A stretch of 64,000 nucleotides of DNA. Source: Syntrophaceae bacterium UBA6087 (GTDB lineage: Bacteria > Desulfobacterota > Desulfomonilia > UBA1062). The notes beneath the pieces are model-generated. The model was not told where the DNA came from. It searched no databases and saw nothing but the letters and a program-made list of their open reading frames with translations. Made by a program: the position numbers and the translations under genes. Numbering within the stretch: position 1 is the first letter of the stretch; every line of letters starts with the position of its first letter. Where the stretch lies: assembly GCA_002448235.1 (NCBI GenBank), contig DIXF01000003.1:62001-126000 (forward strand), read 5' to 3'. Of this stretch, positions 8,907 through 17,347 are shown piece by piece.

Positions 8907-9683
8907 ATGGGACTAAACGTCCTGCTCATTGACGCGCTGAACCTCATCCGCAGGGTTGATGCGGCCCAGCGGGATATCCTCGGCCGCACCGCGGAAGCAT
9001 ATCCGGTCGACCATCACGTGCAGTCAGTGAAACGGGCGCTGAAGGAATGCACCCCGACCCATGCGGTCTGCGTCTTCGAGGGGCAAGGCACGTGCTTCCG
9101 GTCGCAAATATACAAAGAATACAAAGCGGGACGCCAGCCCATGCCCCAGGACCTCGAGCTCAGCCTTCCCCGCATCAAGGACGCTTTCGCCGAGCTCGGG
9201 GTACGTTCCGTAGAGATGGATTCCCTGGAGGCGGACGACGTCATCGCAACCCTGGCATGCAAGGTGGAATCAAGGAAGGGCCGCGTAGTCATCCTCTCGA
9301 CCGACAAGACCTTTCTGCAGCTCCTCTCGGGATGCGTCTCCGTGAGGGACCACTTCAATAAAAGATACCTGGATGAAGCCTATGTGCTCGATAAATTCCA
9401 CATACACCCGTATCAGCTCGCGGATCTGCTGGCCCTTGCCGGCGACCCGACGAACAACATCCCCGGCATTCCGGGCGTAGGCTTGAAAACGGCTGCACGC
9501 CTCCTTGCCGAGTGCCGTTCTCTGGAAAATGTCCTTTCGCAGGCGCCTGCCATGGGCACGAAACTGGGGCAGGCGATCGGTAAACATGAGCAGGATGCCC
9601 TCATGTTCCAGGGACTGCTCAAGCTGAAAAAAGATATCGAACTGGGCCTCAATCTCCAATCGTTCCGTTATCATCCCGGATAA
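8907..9683 (+). CDS. xni: 5'-3' exonuclease / flap endonuclease of the Xni type
   Basis: A 258-residue protein that matches the length and start (GLNVLLIDALNLIRRVDAA) of E. coli Xni (ExoIX), a stand-alone relative of the 5' nuclease domain of DNA polymerase I. Acidic metal-binding residues are visible in LIDALNL, FEGQG, EADDVIATLA and STDKT. The helix-three-turn-helix DNA-binding motif is LAGDPTNNIPGIPGVGLKTA. It probably trims 5' flaps during repair or Okazaki-fragment processing. The frame extends 75 bases upstream to 8832, but the ATG at 8907 follows GAAGGGAGGT at good spacing and begins at the conserved domain. E. coli Xni lacks one of the usual acidic metal sites; a full alignment is needed to see if this one does too. 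Confidence 0.82.
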   Translation: MGLNVLLIDALNLIRRVDAAQRDILGRTAEAYPVDHHVQSVKRALKECTPTHAVCVFEGQGTCFRSQIYKEYKAGRQPMPQDLELSLPRIKDAFAELGVRSVEMDSLEADDVIATLACKVESRKGRVVILSTDKTFLQLLSGCVSVRDHFNKRYLDEAYVLDKFHIHPYQLADLLALAGDPTNNIPGIPGVGLKTAARLLAECRSLENVLSQAPAMGTKLGQAIGKHEQDALMFQGLLKLKKDIELGLNLQSFRYHPG

Positions 9684-9741
9684 GACGCGGGAAACAGATG
9701 GATACAGCCCTGAAAATACTCTTCCCCGGAGGGCGTACGTA

Positions 9742-10845
9742 TCAGAGAATGGTGCGCTTTCCGTTATAGCGGTCCACGTCGTAATACTTGTCCACGTCGA
9801 CGGTCCTGATCTTGTTGATGATGTCTTTCATGGGCACCGAAGCGATTTCGCCGTGGATATAGCTGACCATCCTGCCGAAGTCCTCGCACAGGATCATATC
9901 AACGGCTGCGATGCCGAACCACCGGGCCATGAGCCTGTCCCGCGCCGACGGGACTCCCCCCCGCTGGAGGTGGCTCAAAACCACGTATCTCGCTTCATAC
10001 CCGGTTTTCTTCTGGATCTGGTCCGAAATATAGCCGGCAATCCCGCCCAGGGATTTGTGCCCGAAATCATCGATCTTCTCGTCCTTGAAGAACTCTCCGC
10101 CTTCTGTAGGCTGGGCGCCCTCGGAGACGACCACGATGCTGTACTGGATCTCCCGGCCTTTGCGTTCGAGAAGCAGGTTGCACACCTTATCCATGTCAAA
10201 AGGATGCTCCGGGATGAGGATGATGTATGCCCCGCTGCACTCTCCGCCCTGCAAAGAAAGCCATCCCGCATGCCTACCCATGGTCTCCACGACAAAGATG
10301 CGGTTGTGCGACCCTGCGGTGGTGCGCAGCCGGTCGATCTCTTCCATAATGACGTTGAGCGCCGAATCGAAGCCCAGGGAATACTCTGTCCCCATGAGAT
10401 CGCCGTCAATGGTCTTGGGTATCCCCACCGTCCTGATGCCCTGCTTATGGAGCTTGTACGCGACGCCGAGGGTATCCTCGCCGCCGACAGCCACGATGAC
10501 GTCGATGCCGAGCTTTTTGATGTTATCGATAACTTTGTCGGACCGGTCGTTTTTCGGATTAAAAGGATTGGTACGGGATGTCCCGAGGTTTGTTCCGCCG
10601 TAGCGGTCCCAGGCCCGAACCTTTTCTTCATCAAGAGGCTCAAGGTGAATCGCCCTGCTCCCTTCGTCGTCAGGATCGACGTCCACAAGGCCTTTCCATC
10701 CTTCACGGATCCCGACCACCTCGAACTTCGTAGCCCGTTTCTCTGCAAGGAGCGGGTCCAGTGCGGTTTTGACGACCCACTTGACAGCGCCGTTCAGCCC
10801 CGGGCAATCGCCTCCGCCTGTGAGTATCCCAATCTTCGTCGTCAT
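9742..10845 (-). CDS. pfkA: 6-phosphofructokinase with pyrophosphate-type active-site residues
   Basis: A 367-residue phosphofructokinase (PfkA fold) for fructose-6-phosphate phosphorylation in glycolysis. Visible motifs: GGGDCPGLN at residues 10-18, GGEDTLGV at 121-128, PKTIDGD at 143-149, MGRHAGW and HLQRGG. In the family, Asp at the position of E. coli Gly104 (here D124) and Lys at the position of Gly124 (here K144) mark enzymes that use pyrophosphate. Both are present, so a reversible PPi-dependent enzyme is inferred. The usual TIDND is TIDGD here. The length exceeds the 320 residues of E. coli PfkA and fits the longer mixed-substrate clade. Start: ATG 10845 behind GGGGGAG; an earlier ATG at 10896 would add an unlikely leader. 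Confidence 0.88.
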   Translation of the reverse strand: MTTKIGILTGGGDCPGLNGAVKWVVKTALDPLLAEKRATKFEVVGIREGWKGLVDVDPDDEGSRAIHLEPLDEEKVRAWDRYGGTNLGTSRTNPFNPKNDRSDKVIDNIKKLGIDVIVAVGGEDTLGVAYKLHKQGIRTVGIPKTIDGDLMGTEYSLGFDSALNVIMEEIDRLRTTAGSHNRIFVVETMGRHAGWLSLQGGECSGAYIILIPEHPFDMDKVCNLLLERKGREIQYSIVVVSEGAQPTEGGEFFKDEKIDDFGHKSLGGIAGYISDQIQKKTGYEARYVVLSHLQRGGVPSARDRLMARWFGIAAVDMILCEDFGRMVSYIHGEIASVPMKDIINKIRTVDVDKYYDVDRYNGKRTIL

Positions 10846-10968
10846 GTACTCCCCCTTTTTGCTTATCGAAGTGTTTCTCATCAAGATGTTTTCCATATTA
10901 AATAATTATATTTGATCAACTCGGTAACTCGATGATAAATATTTAATCGCCGTACAAGGAGGAATCCA
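10846..10968. promoter_or_regulatory. Divergent promoter region between pfkA and the deacetylase gene
   Basis: This AT-rich stretch of 123 bases separates two outward-facing genes and must hold both promoters. It contains the partly symmetrical stretches ATTAAATAATTATATTT and AAATATTTAA, and two CTCG elements near 10919-10931. No single operator can be named. The ribosome sites are GGGGGAG for pfkA and AAGGAGGAA for the deacetylase gene. Confidence 0.45.
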
Positions 10969-11715
10969 ATGAAGGTCATATTCCACAAGGATTTCTACCA
11001 GTCATACACCTCAGATCCTGCTGCCGAGGAGGGGAGAATGGAAGCGGTCGTCCAGACTATCGGGCCCCATGTCCGGTTCATCGATGCGCAAAGCGCTTCT
11101 GCGGACGATATCGCAGCAGCGCACACCGAAAGGCACATCCGGCACGTGCACGATATCGGCCTCCACGGGATCGCCTCGCTGGCTGCCGGTGGAGCGATTC
11201 AGGCCGCCACGGCCGGCATGGCCGAACCGTGCTTCGGCCTCATCCGTCCCCCCGGGCACCATGCTTCATCCGATTCATCGTGGGGCTTCTGCTACTACAA
11301 CAACATGGCAATCGCCATTCTGCACCTGAAAAAAAAGGGGGTGATAAACACCGCATTCATCCTCGACTTCGACCTCCACTATGGAGACGGAACGGTCAAT
11401 ATCATGGGGAACAAGGAGTATGTGACCATCCTCAACCCGGACAGGAACGACCGCAATTCCTATCTCAAGGAGGTCTTAAATACACTGGAACGGTGCACAG
11501 CGGATATCATCGGGATCTCGGCGGGGTTCGACAACCATCAGCAGGACTGGGGCGGCCTGCTGGCGACCGAAGACTACCGGGAGATGGGCAGGGCCGTGAG
11601 ACAGGCGGCCATTCGGAATAAGGGCGGGTGTTTTGCGATCCTCGAAGGCGGGTACAATCACCGGGTTCTGGGACAGAATGTCCTTGCCCTTATCGACGGA
11701 CTCAGCGAAGGTTAA
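10969..11715 (+). CDS. Histone-deacetylase-fold amidohydrolase
   Basis: A 248-residue zinc amidohydrolase of the arginase/deacetylase superfamily. The tandem active-site histidines are in RPPGHHASSD, the zinc ligands Asp and His in FDLHYGDGT and the second Asp in AGFDNH, and the transition-state Tyr in LEGGYNH. It should remove an acetyl or acyl group from an amine, such as an acetylpolyamine, an acetyl-lysine or a small acetylated metabolite. It is shorter than typical acetylpolyamine amidohydrolases (about 340 residues), so loops are trimmed. Its stop lies 19 bases before the 4-hydroxybutyryl-CoA dehydratase gene on the same strand, which suggests an operon and perhaps a link to amine or 4-aminobutyrate breakdown. 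The last point is inference only. Confidence 0.85.
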   Translation: MKVIFHKDFYQSYTSDPAAEEGRMEAVVQTIGPHVRFIDAQSASADDIAAAHTERHIRHVHDIGLHGIASLAAGGAIQAATAGMAEPCFGLIRPPGHHASSDSSWGFCYYNNMAIAILHLKKKGVINTAFILDFDLHYGDGTVNIMGNKEYVTILNPDRNDRNSYLKEVLNTLERCTADIIGISAGFDNHQQDWGGLLATEDYREMGRAVRQAAIRNKGGCFAILEGGYNHRVLGQNVLALIDGLSEG

Positions 11716-11734
11716 TAGTATAAGGAAGGTGGAC

Positions 11735-13201
11735 ATGGCGAAACTGATGAACGCGAGGGAGTATGAAGAGAGTTTGAGGAGATTGAAGCTTACCGTTTAC
11801 CAGTTCGGCAAGCGCGTTGAAAATGTGGTGGACGATCCCCTGATCAGGCCTTCGATGAACGCGGTGGCCTCGACGTACGAGTATGCACACCGGCCCGAGT
11901 ATGAAGACATCCTGACGACGAAGTCTCATCTTACGGGAGAAAAGATCAACCGCTTCACGCACATTCACCAGAGCGTAGACGACCTGGTGAAGAAGAGCAA
12001 GATGGGCAGGCTCATGGGCTCGCTCACCGCCTGCTGCTTCCAGCGCTGCGTCGGGATGGACGCATTGAACGCCCTGTCGATCACTACCCACGCCATCGAT
12101 GAGAAGTACGGGACGGAATACCACAAGCGGTTCCTGAAGTACCTTCTCTACGTCCAGGAAAACGACCTGGTATGCGACGGCGCCATGACGGATCCCAAGG
12201 GCGACCGTTCTCTGGCGCCGAGCAAGCAGCGCGACCCGGATATGTTCATGCGCGTAACCGAAGAACTGCCGGACGGGATCGTGGTCAGCGGCGCCAAGGC
12301 TCACCAGACCGGTGCCGTAAACTCGCATGAGATCATCATCATGCCCACGATCACCATGCGGGAAGAGGATAAGGACTATGCGATCTCATGCGCCCTCCCT
12401 GCCGATGCGCAAGGGATCACCTACATCATGGGCAGGCAGTCCTGCGATACCCGCAAGCTCGAAGGCATGACCTTTGACCGGGGCAACATGTTCTACGGAG
12501 GCCATGAGGCGCTGGTGGTCTTCGACAAGGTGTTCGTGCCCTGGGAGCGGGTGTTCATGTACAAAGAGTACGAGTTCACGACCGCCCTGGTGGAGAATTT
12601 CGCCGCCTACCACCGCCAGAGCTACGCCTGCAAGGTGGGCGTCGGCGACGTGCTCATCGGCGCGGCCCAGACCATAGCGGAGTTCAACGGGGCGGAGAAG
12701 GCCTCGCACGTCAAGGACAAGATCATCGAGATGAACCACCTCAATGAGACGCTGTTCTGCGGGTGTATCGCCTGCGCCGCGGAAGGCCACCGGGAGGCGA
12801 GCGGGACGTACCAGAACGATCTTCTGCTTGCGAACGTCCACAAGCAGAACATCACGCGCTTCCCTTACGAAATCGCCCGGCTTGCGCAGGACATTGCAGG
12901 GGGACTGGTGGTGACATGCCCTTCAGAGCAGGATTTGAAGTCCCCGGAGGTGGGGGCGTGGGTGGAGAAGTACTTCAAGGGCAGAACGGATATCCCCACA
13001 GAGCACCGTTTGAGGATCCTGCGGCTCATCGAGAATATCACCATGGGTACGGCCGCGGTGGGGTACCTCACCGAGTCCATGCACGGGGCGGGCTCTCCCC
13101 AGGCCCAGAGGATCATGATCGCACGGCTGGTGAACATGAAGCAGAAGCAGAAAGTAGCCAGACAGCTATGCGGCATAGACAAGGTCGATCAGATACGCTG
13201 A
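11735..13201 (+). CDS. abfD: 4-hydroxybutyryl-CoA dehydratase / vinylacetyl-CoA isomerase
   Basis: A 488-residue flavoprotein of the AbfD branch of the HpaB-like family. It dehydrates 4-hydroxybutyryl-CoA to crotonyl-CoA by a ketyl-radical route in 4-aminobutyrate or succinate fermentation. The [4Fe-4S] cluster ligands of the Clostridium enzyme (C99, C103, H292, C299) have counterparts here: C101 and C105 in TACCFQRCVG, and H293 and C299 in YHRQSYACKVG. The His-Cys spacing is six rather than seven residues. The FAD/substrate region near GAKAHQTGAVNSHE is conserved. Start: ATG 11735 behind AAGGAAGG, matching family length. A longer frame from 11633 overlaps the deacetylase gene and is rejected. 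The enzyme is oxygen-sensitive in known cases, consistent with an anaerobe. Confidence 0.92.
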   Translation: MAKLMNAREYEESLRRLKLTVYQFGKRVENVVDDPLIRPSMNAVASTYEYAHRPEYEDILTTKSHLTGEKINRFTHIHQSVDDLVKKSKMGRLMGSLTACCFQRCVGMDALNALSITTHAIDEKYGTEYHKRFLKYLLYVQENDLVCDGAMTDPKGDRSLAPSKQRDPDMFMRVTEELPDGIVVSGAKAHQTGAVNSHEIIIMPTITMREEDKDYAISCALPADAQGITYIMGRQSCDTRKLEGMTFDRGNMFYGGHEALVVFDKVFVPWERVFMYKEYEFTTALVENFAAYHRQSYACKVGVGDVLIGAAQTIAEFNGAEKASHVKDKIIEMNHLNETLFCGCIACAAEGHREASGTYQNDLLLANVHKQNITRFPYEIARLAQDIAGGLVVTCPSEQDLKSPEVGAWVEKYFKGRTDIPTEHRLRILRLIENITMGTAAVGYLTESMHGAGSPQAQRIMIARLVNMKQKQKVARQLCGIDKVDQIR

Positions 13202-13461
13202 TAGTCGGCGTAAAATACTGCGGGGGATGCAAAGCCGGGTATGACCGTGTTGCAGCGGTGGATTCCCTGAAAACCCGCCTGTCAGGTGTCGTGGAGTTCG
13301 TTGCTCCCGTCGATGCCGCCGCAAGCCTGATCCTAGTGGTGACCGGATGCAGGACCGCGTGCGCGGAGATTGACTCGGCAGACGGCAGGCCGCTTACGTA
13401 TATCACGAGTGCCGAAGATGCCGAGCGGTGGGCGGCAGACATATTGAGGATCCATTCGTAG
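13168..13461 (+). CDS. Small CGGC-motif protein, function unknown
   Basis: About 97 residues overlapping the end of abfD by 34 bases in another frame. The sequence carries VGVKYCGGCKAGYDR near the N-terminus and VVTGCRTACAEID in the middle, so four cysteines form two CxxC-like pairs suited to a metal, an Fe-S cluster or a disulfide. The C-terminus ends in DAERWAADILRIHS. The start is uncertain: ATG 13168 has no clear ribosome site, and a downstream non-ATG start near 13198 would begin right at the conserved strand. Tight coupling to abfD suggests a role in cluster supply or redox service for the dehydratase, but nothing in the sequence proves it. Confidence 0.6.
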   Translation: MRHRQGRSDTLIVGVKYCGGCKAGYDRVAAVDSLKTRLSGVVEFVAPVDAAASLILVVTGCRTACAEIDSADGRPLTYITSAEDAERWAADILRIHS

Positions 13462-13670
13462 GGCGTTCGCGCCTCACGGGGGCCTTACATTGCCGCGCTT
13501 CGTCTGTCATGGAAGCTTTGTATCTTTCGCGTTTCAGATGGGAGGAGCTCTTTCCGATAAAGCGGGTAGTATTGGTGATTCTTTACGGCTACTCCCCGGC
13601 AATACGGGGCATACATATCATCGATCCCGGGCGGCGCTAAAGAATCGTTGATTCGATCGGAGTATAGTGA

Positions 13671-14942
13671 ATGCAGAATGCATGGTTACTGGATGAAACT
13701 TCTCTCTTCTTCAGGTTCGGGATCGCGCTCCTCATTGGAATTCTCGTAGGCATACAGCGCGAATATTCGTTCAATAATACGGAAACCGAGCATCCCGGCA
13801 TACGGACGTTTGCGCTCATGGGCCTCATCGGCTGTGCCAGCGCGTTTTCGTCAGACCTGATCCAATCGCCCCTGCCCTTTGTTTCCGTGATCTTCGTGGT
13901 CGGCGCCTTCTTTACCGTGACGTACTTTATCGGCGCCTGGAAAGGCCAGAGCGGACTTACCACACCGGTATCGGCCCTGATCACCGTGCTCAGCGGTGCG
14001 CTCATTTTCTGGGGAAAGATCACTATCGGCATCGCCATTGCGGTTGCCACTACCGTAATGCTCTCGATCAAGCCCGAGACGCACCGGTTCGTGCGCCATC
14101 TGACCAGGGAAGACCTGTATGCAATCCTCAAGTTCATGGTCATCACGGCTATCGTTCTGCCTATCCTGCCCAACCAGAACTTGGGCAGCCCGCCGTTCGA
14201 CGTGTTCAACCCGTTCGTCATCTGGATGCTGGTCGTGTTCATCTCCGGCATCAGCTTTATCGGTTATATTCTGATAAAGGTGCTCGGAACCCAAAAGGGG
14301 ATGGGCATCACAGGCGTTCTCGGCGGCATCGCATCGAGCACGGCAGTCACGCTCGGCCTCTCCCAGCGGAGCAGGCACGAAGAAGCGCTCTCCCGGTCGT
14401 TTGCCCTTGCCATTATCATAGCATGGAGCATCATGTTTGCCCGGCTCATGGCCATTATCGCTGCATTGAACCTGGAGCTGGCGGCACTGCTCTGGCAACC
14501 TCTGCTCATTCCCTTTGCAGCGGGGCTGGCGTATGCCTTGTTCCTCTTCATCATCCACCGGGGAGTTGAAAAAGCCGAAATGTCTGTTTCCAACCCGTTC
14601 GAGCTCTGGCCGGCCATCACGTTCGGAATCATGTTCACCCTGATACTTTTCATGGCCAGGGCCGCGCAGACCTACCTCGGCGTTGGTGGAATATATATTA
14701 CGAGCTTCCTTTCGGGGCTTGCGGATGTCGATGCCATAGCACTCTCTCTCACACAGCTCAGCGGCGAGTACGGGATCGGCCTGTCCACGGCGGCAAGGGC
14801 CATTGTGTTTGCCACGATAGCCAACACCTTTTTAAAGGGCATGTTCGTTCTCGGCATCGGTTCCCCCAGCTTAAGAAAGATCATCATGCCGGGATTCCTC
14901 TTTCTCATGTGCGCCTCCATCCTTGCCGTTTTCCTTACATAA
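13671..14942 (+). CDS. MgtC/SapB-type membrane protein with DUF4010 domain
   Basis: A 423-residue integral membrane protein with about eleven to twelve helices. The N-terminal part has the MgtC/SapB signature: FGIALLIGILVGIQREYS, then HPGIRTFALMGLIG. The C-terminal half is DUF4010-like, with GITGVLGGIASSTAVTLGL and FLSGLADVDAIALSL. MgtC proteins help survival at low Mg2+ and modulate membrane energetics; the DUF4010 fusion type is uncharacterised and may be a transporter. It stands alone, with gaps of about 200 bases on both sides. Confidence 0.82.
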   Translation: MQNAWLLDETSLFFRFGIALLIGILVGIQREYSFNNTETEHPGIRTFALMGLIGCASAFSSDLIQSPLPFVSVIFVVGAFFTVTYFIGAWKGQSGLTTPVSALITVLSGALIFWGKITIGIAIAVATTVMLSIKPETHRFVRHLTREDLYAILKFMVITAIVLPILPNQNLGSPPFDVFNPFVIWMLVVFISGISFIGYILIKVLGTQKGMGITGVLGGIASSTAVTLGLSQRSRHEEALSRSFALAIIIAWSIMFARLMAIIAALNLELAALLWQPLLIPFAAGLAYALFLFIIHRGVEKAEMSVSNPFELWPAITFGIMFTLILFMARAAQTYLGVGGIYITSFLSGLADVDAIALSLTQLSGEYGIGLSTAARAIVFATIANTFLKGMFVLGIGSPSLRKIIMPGFLFLMCASILAVFLT

Positions 14943-15049
14943 CCGGCTACGGACAGTTCTAGGGGAGCCTCCGGCTAATCCACGTGAGAGAATCCACGGC
15001 ATCTTTGCAGGAGCAGAACATAAAAAACAGACATTATTCTATTGACTCA

Positions 15050-15106
15050 TGTACGGTTTTCATTCTTTACAGTGAATATTGGCATGACAATATATTCTAC
15101 CGTACA
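15050..15106. promoter_or_regulatory. Inverted repeat upstream of the SAP-like mini-gene
   Basis: TGTACGGT at 15050-15057 and ACCGTACA at 15099-15106 are perfect 8-base complements separated by 41 bases in an AT-rich stretch, 42 bases before the next start codon. A TTGACT hexamer overlaps just upstream at 15042. The spacing of about four helical turns suits two dimers, or a looped repressor, bound on one face of the DNA. Confidence 0.35.
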
Positions 15107-15147
15107 TACCCAATTTCCGTGAGATATGCTAAAGGAGGAGACTCATT

Positions 15148-15336
15148 ATGAAAATCCAAGAAATCCGTGAAATCGCCAAGAGAATGAATATCACCGTGAA
15201 TTCTTCAAAAACAAAGCTCGACCTTATCCGTGACATCCAGGTGACCGAAGGCAACTCACCTTGTTATAAAGCGATTGCAAACTGCGGGATTACCGACTGC
15301 CTCTGGAGAGACGACTGCCTCTCGAAAAAGAAATAG
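15148..15336 (+). CDS. SAP-like small protein with cysteine tail
   Basis: A 62-residue protein. Residues 1-30 (MKIQEIREIAKRMNI ... TKLDLIRDIQ) match the SAP/Rho-N helix-extended-loop-helix that binds nucleic acid. Residues 38-58 hold four cysteines in C-(8)-C-(5)-C-(5)-C order (PCYKAIANCGITDCLWRDDC), perhaps a metal site. Similar mini-proteins are common in deltaproteobacteria, with no known function. A strong AAGGAGGAG precedes the ATG. An inverted repeat lies upstream and a stable UUCG hairpin 12 bases downstream, so it is likely a separate, well-expressed transcript. Confidence 0.75.
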   Translation: MKIQEIREIAKRMNITVNSSKTKLDLIRDIQVTEGNSPCYKAIANCGITDCLWRDDCLSKKK

Positions 15337-15348
15337 CGCGCTTATGCC

Positions 15349-15364
15349 GAGGTGTTCGCACCTC
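15349..15364 (+). terminator. UUCG-tetraloop hairpin after the SAP-like gene
   Basis: GAGGTG-TTCG-CACCTC is a perfect 6-bp stem with the very stable UUCG loop, starting 12 bases after the stop codon. There is no T-run, so it may protect the 3' end of the mRNA rather than act as an intrinsic terminator. Confidence 0.45.
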
Positions 15365-15535
15365 CGCACTCTGCAGCGGATAGGTGTCCGGGCAGTCGAG
15401 GGACCGGATGCTTTCCCCTGCTGCAGCTTCGGGTATGATCCATACTGCTGAACGGGTACATGCATTACGTATATTTCCAGTCAGAGAATTACGTCTCTGG
15501 AGAGTATCGCACAAGGCCGGTGGAGGAAGATGCTC

Positions 15536-17101
15536 ATGAAGATCAGTAACGTAGCCCGGATGAGGGCAATGGACAGGGCCGCAGAAGAAAGATACGGGAT
15601 ATCCGAGCTGCTCCTCATGGAAAACGCAGGCCTTGCAGGGGCGGCGGTATTGAACAGCGAGATAGGGATTGCCGGCAGAACCTTCCTCGTATTCTGCGGC
15701 AGCGGGAACAATGGCGGGGACGGATTCGTCGTCGCCAGAAAGATCCTGTCCCTAAACGGTACAGCAAAGGTGTTCGTCCTCGGCGATCCTGCAAAGTATG
15801 CGGGTTCTGCGAAAGCGAATCAGGAGATCCTTTCCCGGCTTCCCATCGAGGTCGTGAGGCTTAACTCGGCCAAGGACGCTGCTGAAGATCTTTCCCGTTG
15901 CGACGCCGTTGTCGATGCAATGCTCGGAACAGGGATCGATAGAGAAATCACAGGCATTTACGCCGAGACCATCGAAAGGATCAATGAAAGCTCGAAACCG
16001 GTCTTGAGCCTTGATATCCCCTCGGGCGTCAATGGAGATACGGGGCACATCATGGGGTGTGCGGTTGCTGCGGACTACACCGTAACCTTCGGCCTGCCGA
16101 AACTCGGCAATCTTCTCATGCCCGGCTACGACCTCTGCGGAAGGCTCTTTGTGAGCCATATATCTTTCCCTCCGCAGCTCTATGACGACAACGACATACC
16201 CTTTGAGATCAGCTCTCCCCACGAGCTTCCTCCGCGGAACCCGGCAGGCCACAAGGGTATGTTCGGTCAGGCCCTCTTCATTGCGGGGGCATCGGGCTAT
16301 TATGGAGCGCCCTACTTCTCCGCCATGTCCTTTCTCAAGGCAGGGGGCGGGTATTCACGGCTTGCGTGCCCGGAATGCATCATGCCGTACGTGGCCGGAA
16401 AAGGCGGCGAGCTCGTCATTGTCCCCCAGAAACAAACCGAGTCGGGCAGCATCTCATACCGGAACAAAGACGCATTGCTCGATCTGGCCGGCAAGATGGA
16501 TATCGTGATCATCGGCCCGGGACTTTCATTGAACGATGAGACCTGCAGGCTCGTGCGCGAGCTTACCGGTCTGATAGAGAAGCCCCTGATCATCGATGCA
16601 GACGGCATTTCCGCATTCATCTCCGCTCCGGAAATTTTACGAAGGCGCAGCTTTCCCACTGTCCTGACGCCCCATATGGGGGAAATGTCCAGACTCACCG
16701 GTATGGCCGTATCAAAGATCGATGAGGATAAAATTGCCGTACTGACGAAAACCAGCTCTGATCTGAATTCCATAATAGTCTTGAAAGGGGCCAACTCTCT
16801 CATCGGCTATCCCGATGGACGGATCCTGGTGAACGTAAGCGGGAATTCCGGCATGGCCACTCCCGGATCCGGGGATGTACTGACAGGAGCCATTGGAGCC
16901 ATGTTCGGGCTCGGGCTCGATATCGGCAACGCAGTGAGCAAGGGGGTATTCATACACGGCGTTTCCGGAGACCTCGCAGCGGAAGAGATCGGCCCTGACG
17001 GCATAACCGCTTCCGACATCCTCGACAAGCTTCCACAGGCGCTTCGGATGGACCGTGAGGGCTTGCTTTCAGACGTGTACCAGGGAGTCGAAGTCGTTTA
17101 A
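15536..17101 (+). CDS. nnr: Bifunctional NAD(P)H-hydrate epimerase / ADP-dependent dehydratase
   Basis: A 521-residue fusion that repairs hydrated NADH and NADPH. The N-terminal YjeF epimerase domain (residues 1-210) shows MENAGLAG and CGSGNNGGDGFVVAR, the NAD(P)HX-binding loop. The C-terminal ribokinase-like dehydratase domain (about 220-515) shows the glycine-rich HKGMFGQALFIAGA, then NSGMATPGSGDVLTG, which contains the catalytic Asp. The ATG at 15530 is only 2 bases after GGAGGA; the ATG at 15536 has proper spacing and is preferred. A frame-related downstream gene is absent. The genes near the enzyme do not suggest a specific pathway, as expected for a housekeeping repair enzyme. Confidence 0.93.
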   Translation: MKISNVARMRAMDRAAEERYGISELLLMENAGLAGAAVLNSEIGIAGRTFLVFCGSGNNGGDGFVVARKILSLNGTAKVFVLGDPAKYAGSAKANQEILSRLPIEVVRLNSAKDAAEDLSRCDAVVDAMLGTGIDREITGIYAETIERINESSKPVLSLDIPSGVNGDTGHIMGCAVAADYTVTFGLPKLGNLLMPGYDLCGRLFVSHISFPPQLYDDNDIPFEISSPHELPPRNPAGHKGMFGQALFIAGASGYYGAPYFSAMSFLKAGGGYSRLACPECIMPYVAGKGGELVIVPQKQTESGSISYRNKDALLDLAGKMDIVIIGPGLSLNDETCRLVRELTGLIEKPLIIDADGISAFISAPEILRRRSFPTVLTPHMGEMSRLTGMAVSKIDEDKIAVLTKTSSDLNSIIVLKGANSLIGYPDGRILVNVSGNSGMATPGSGDVLTGAIGAMFGLGLDIGNAVSKGVFIHGVSGDLAAEEIGPDGITASDILDKLPQALRMDREGLLSDVYQGVEVV

Positions 17102-17275
17102 AAGCCCTCCGGGACAAGCCGGGCATCGGGTAGGATGAAGGGCGGTATGCCCTCCGGCCGAATCATACATGCTGCCTGCCGGAAACTATTTCATTGCATG
17201 GAAAATTAATTATTATGTTTTTTCTCAGGCCGCCGATAACACTACTAATAAAGAATAAAAACTCTCTTCATAACT

Positions 17276-17309
17276 GCCAGGCAGCAAAATGCTTCTTGGC
17301 TTTTTTTTT
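17276..17309 (+). terminator. Strong intrinsic terminator
   Basis: GCCAGGCAGC at 17276-17285 pairs with GCTTCTTGGC at 17291-17300 (one mismatch, one G-T) across a five-base loop, and nine T residues follow directly. It lies 175 bases after the NAD(P)HX repair gene and just before the hydrolase relic. Confidence 0.8.
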
Positions 17310-17347
17310 GTCCCATGCTCCTGCTCCCTCGCCGATCATCGGCTGCC

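Noticed and set aside
13594..13609. Hairpin CCCCG-GCAATA-CGGGG in the gap before the MgtC-like gene
   Set aside because: Short stem and no T-run; no clear role.
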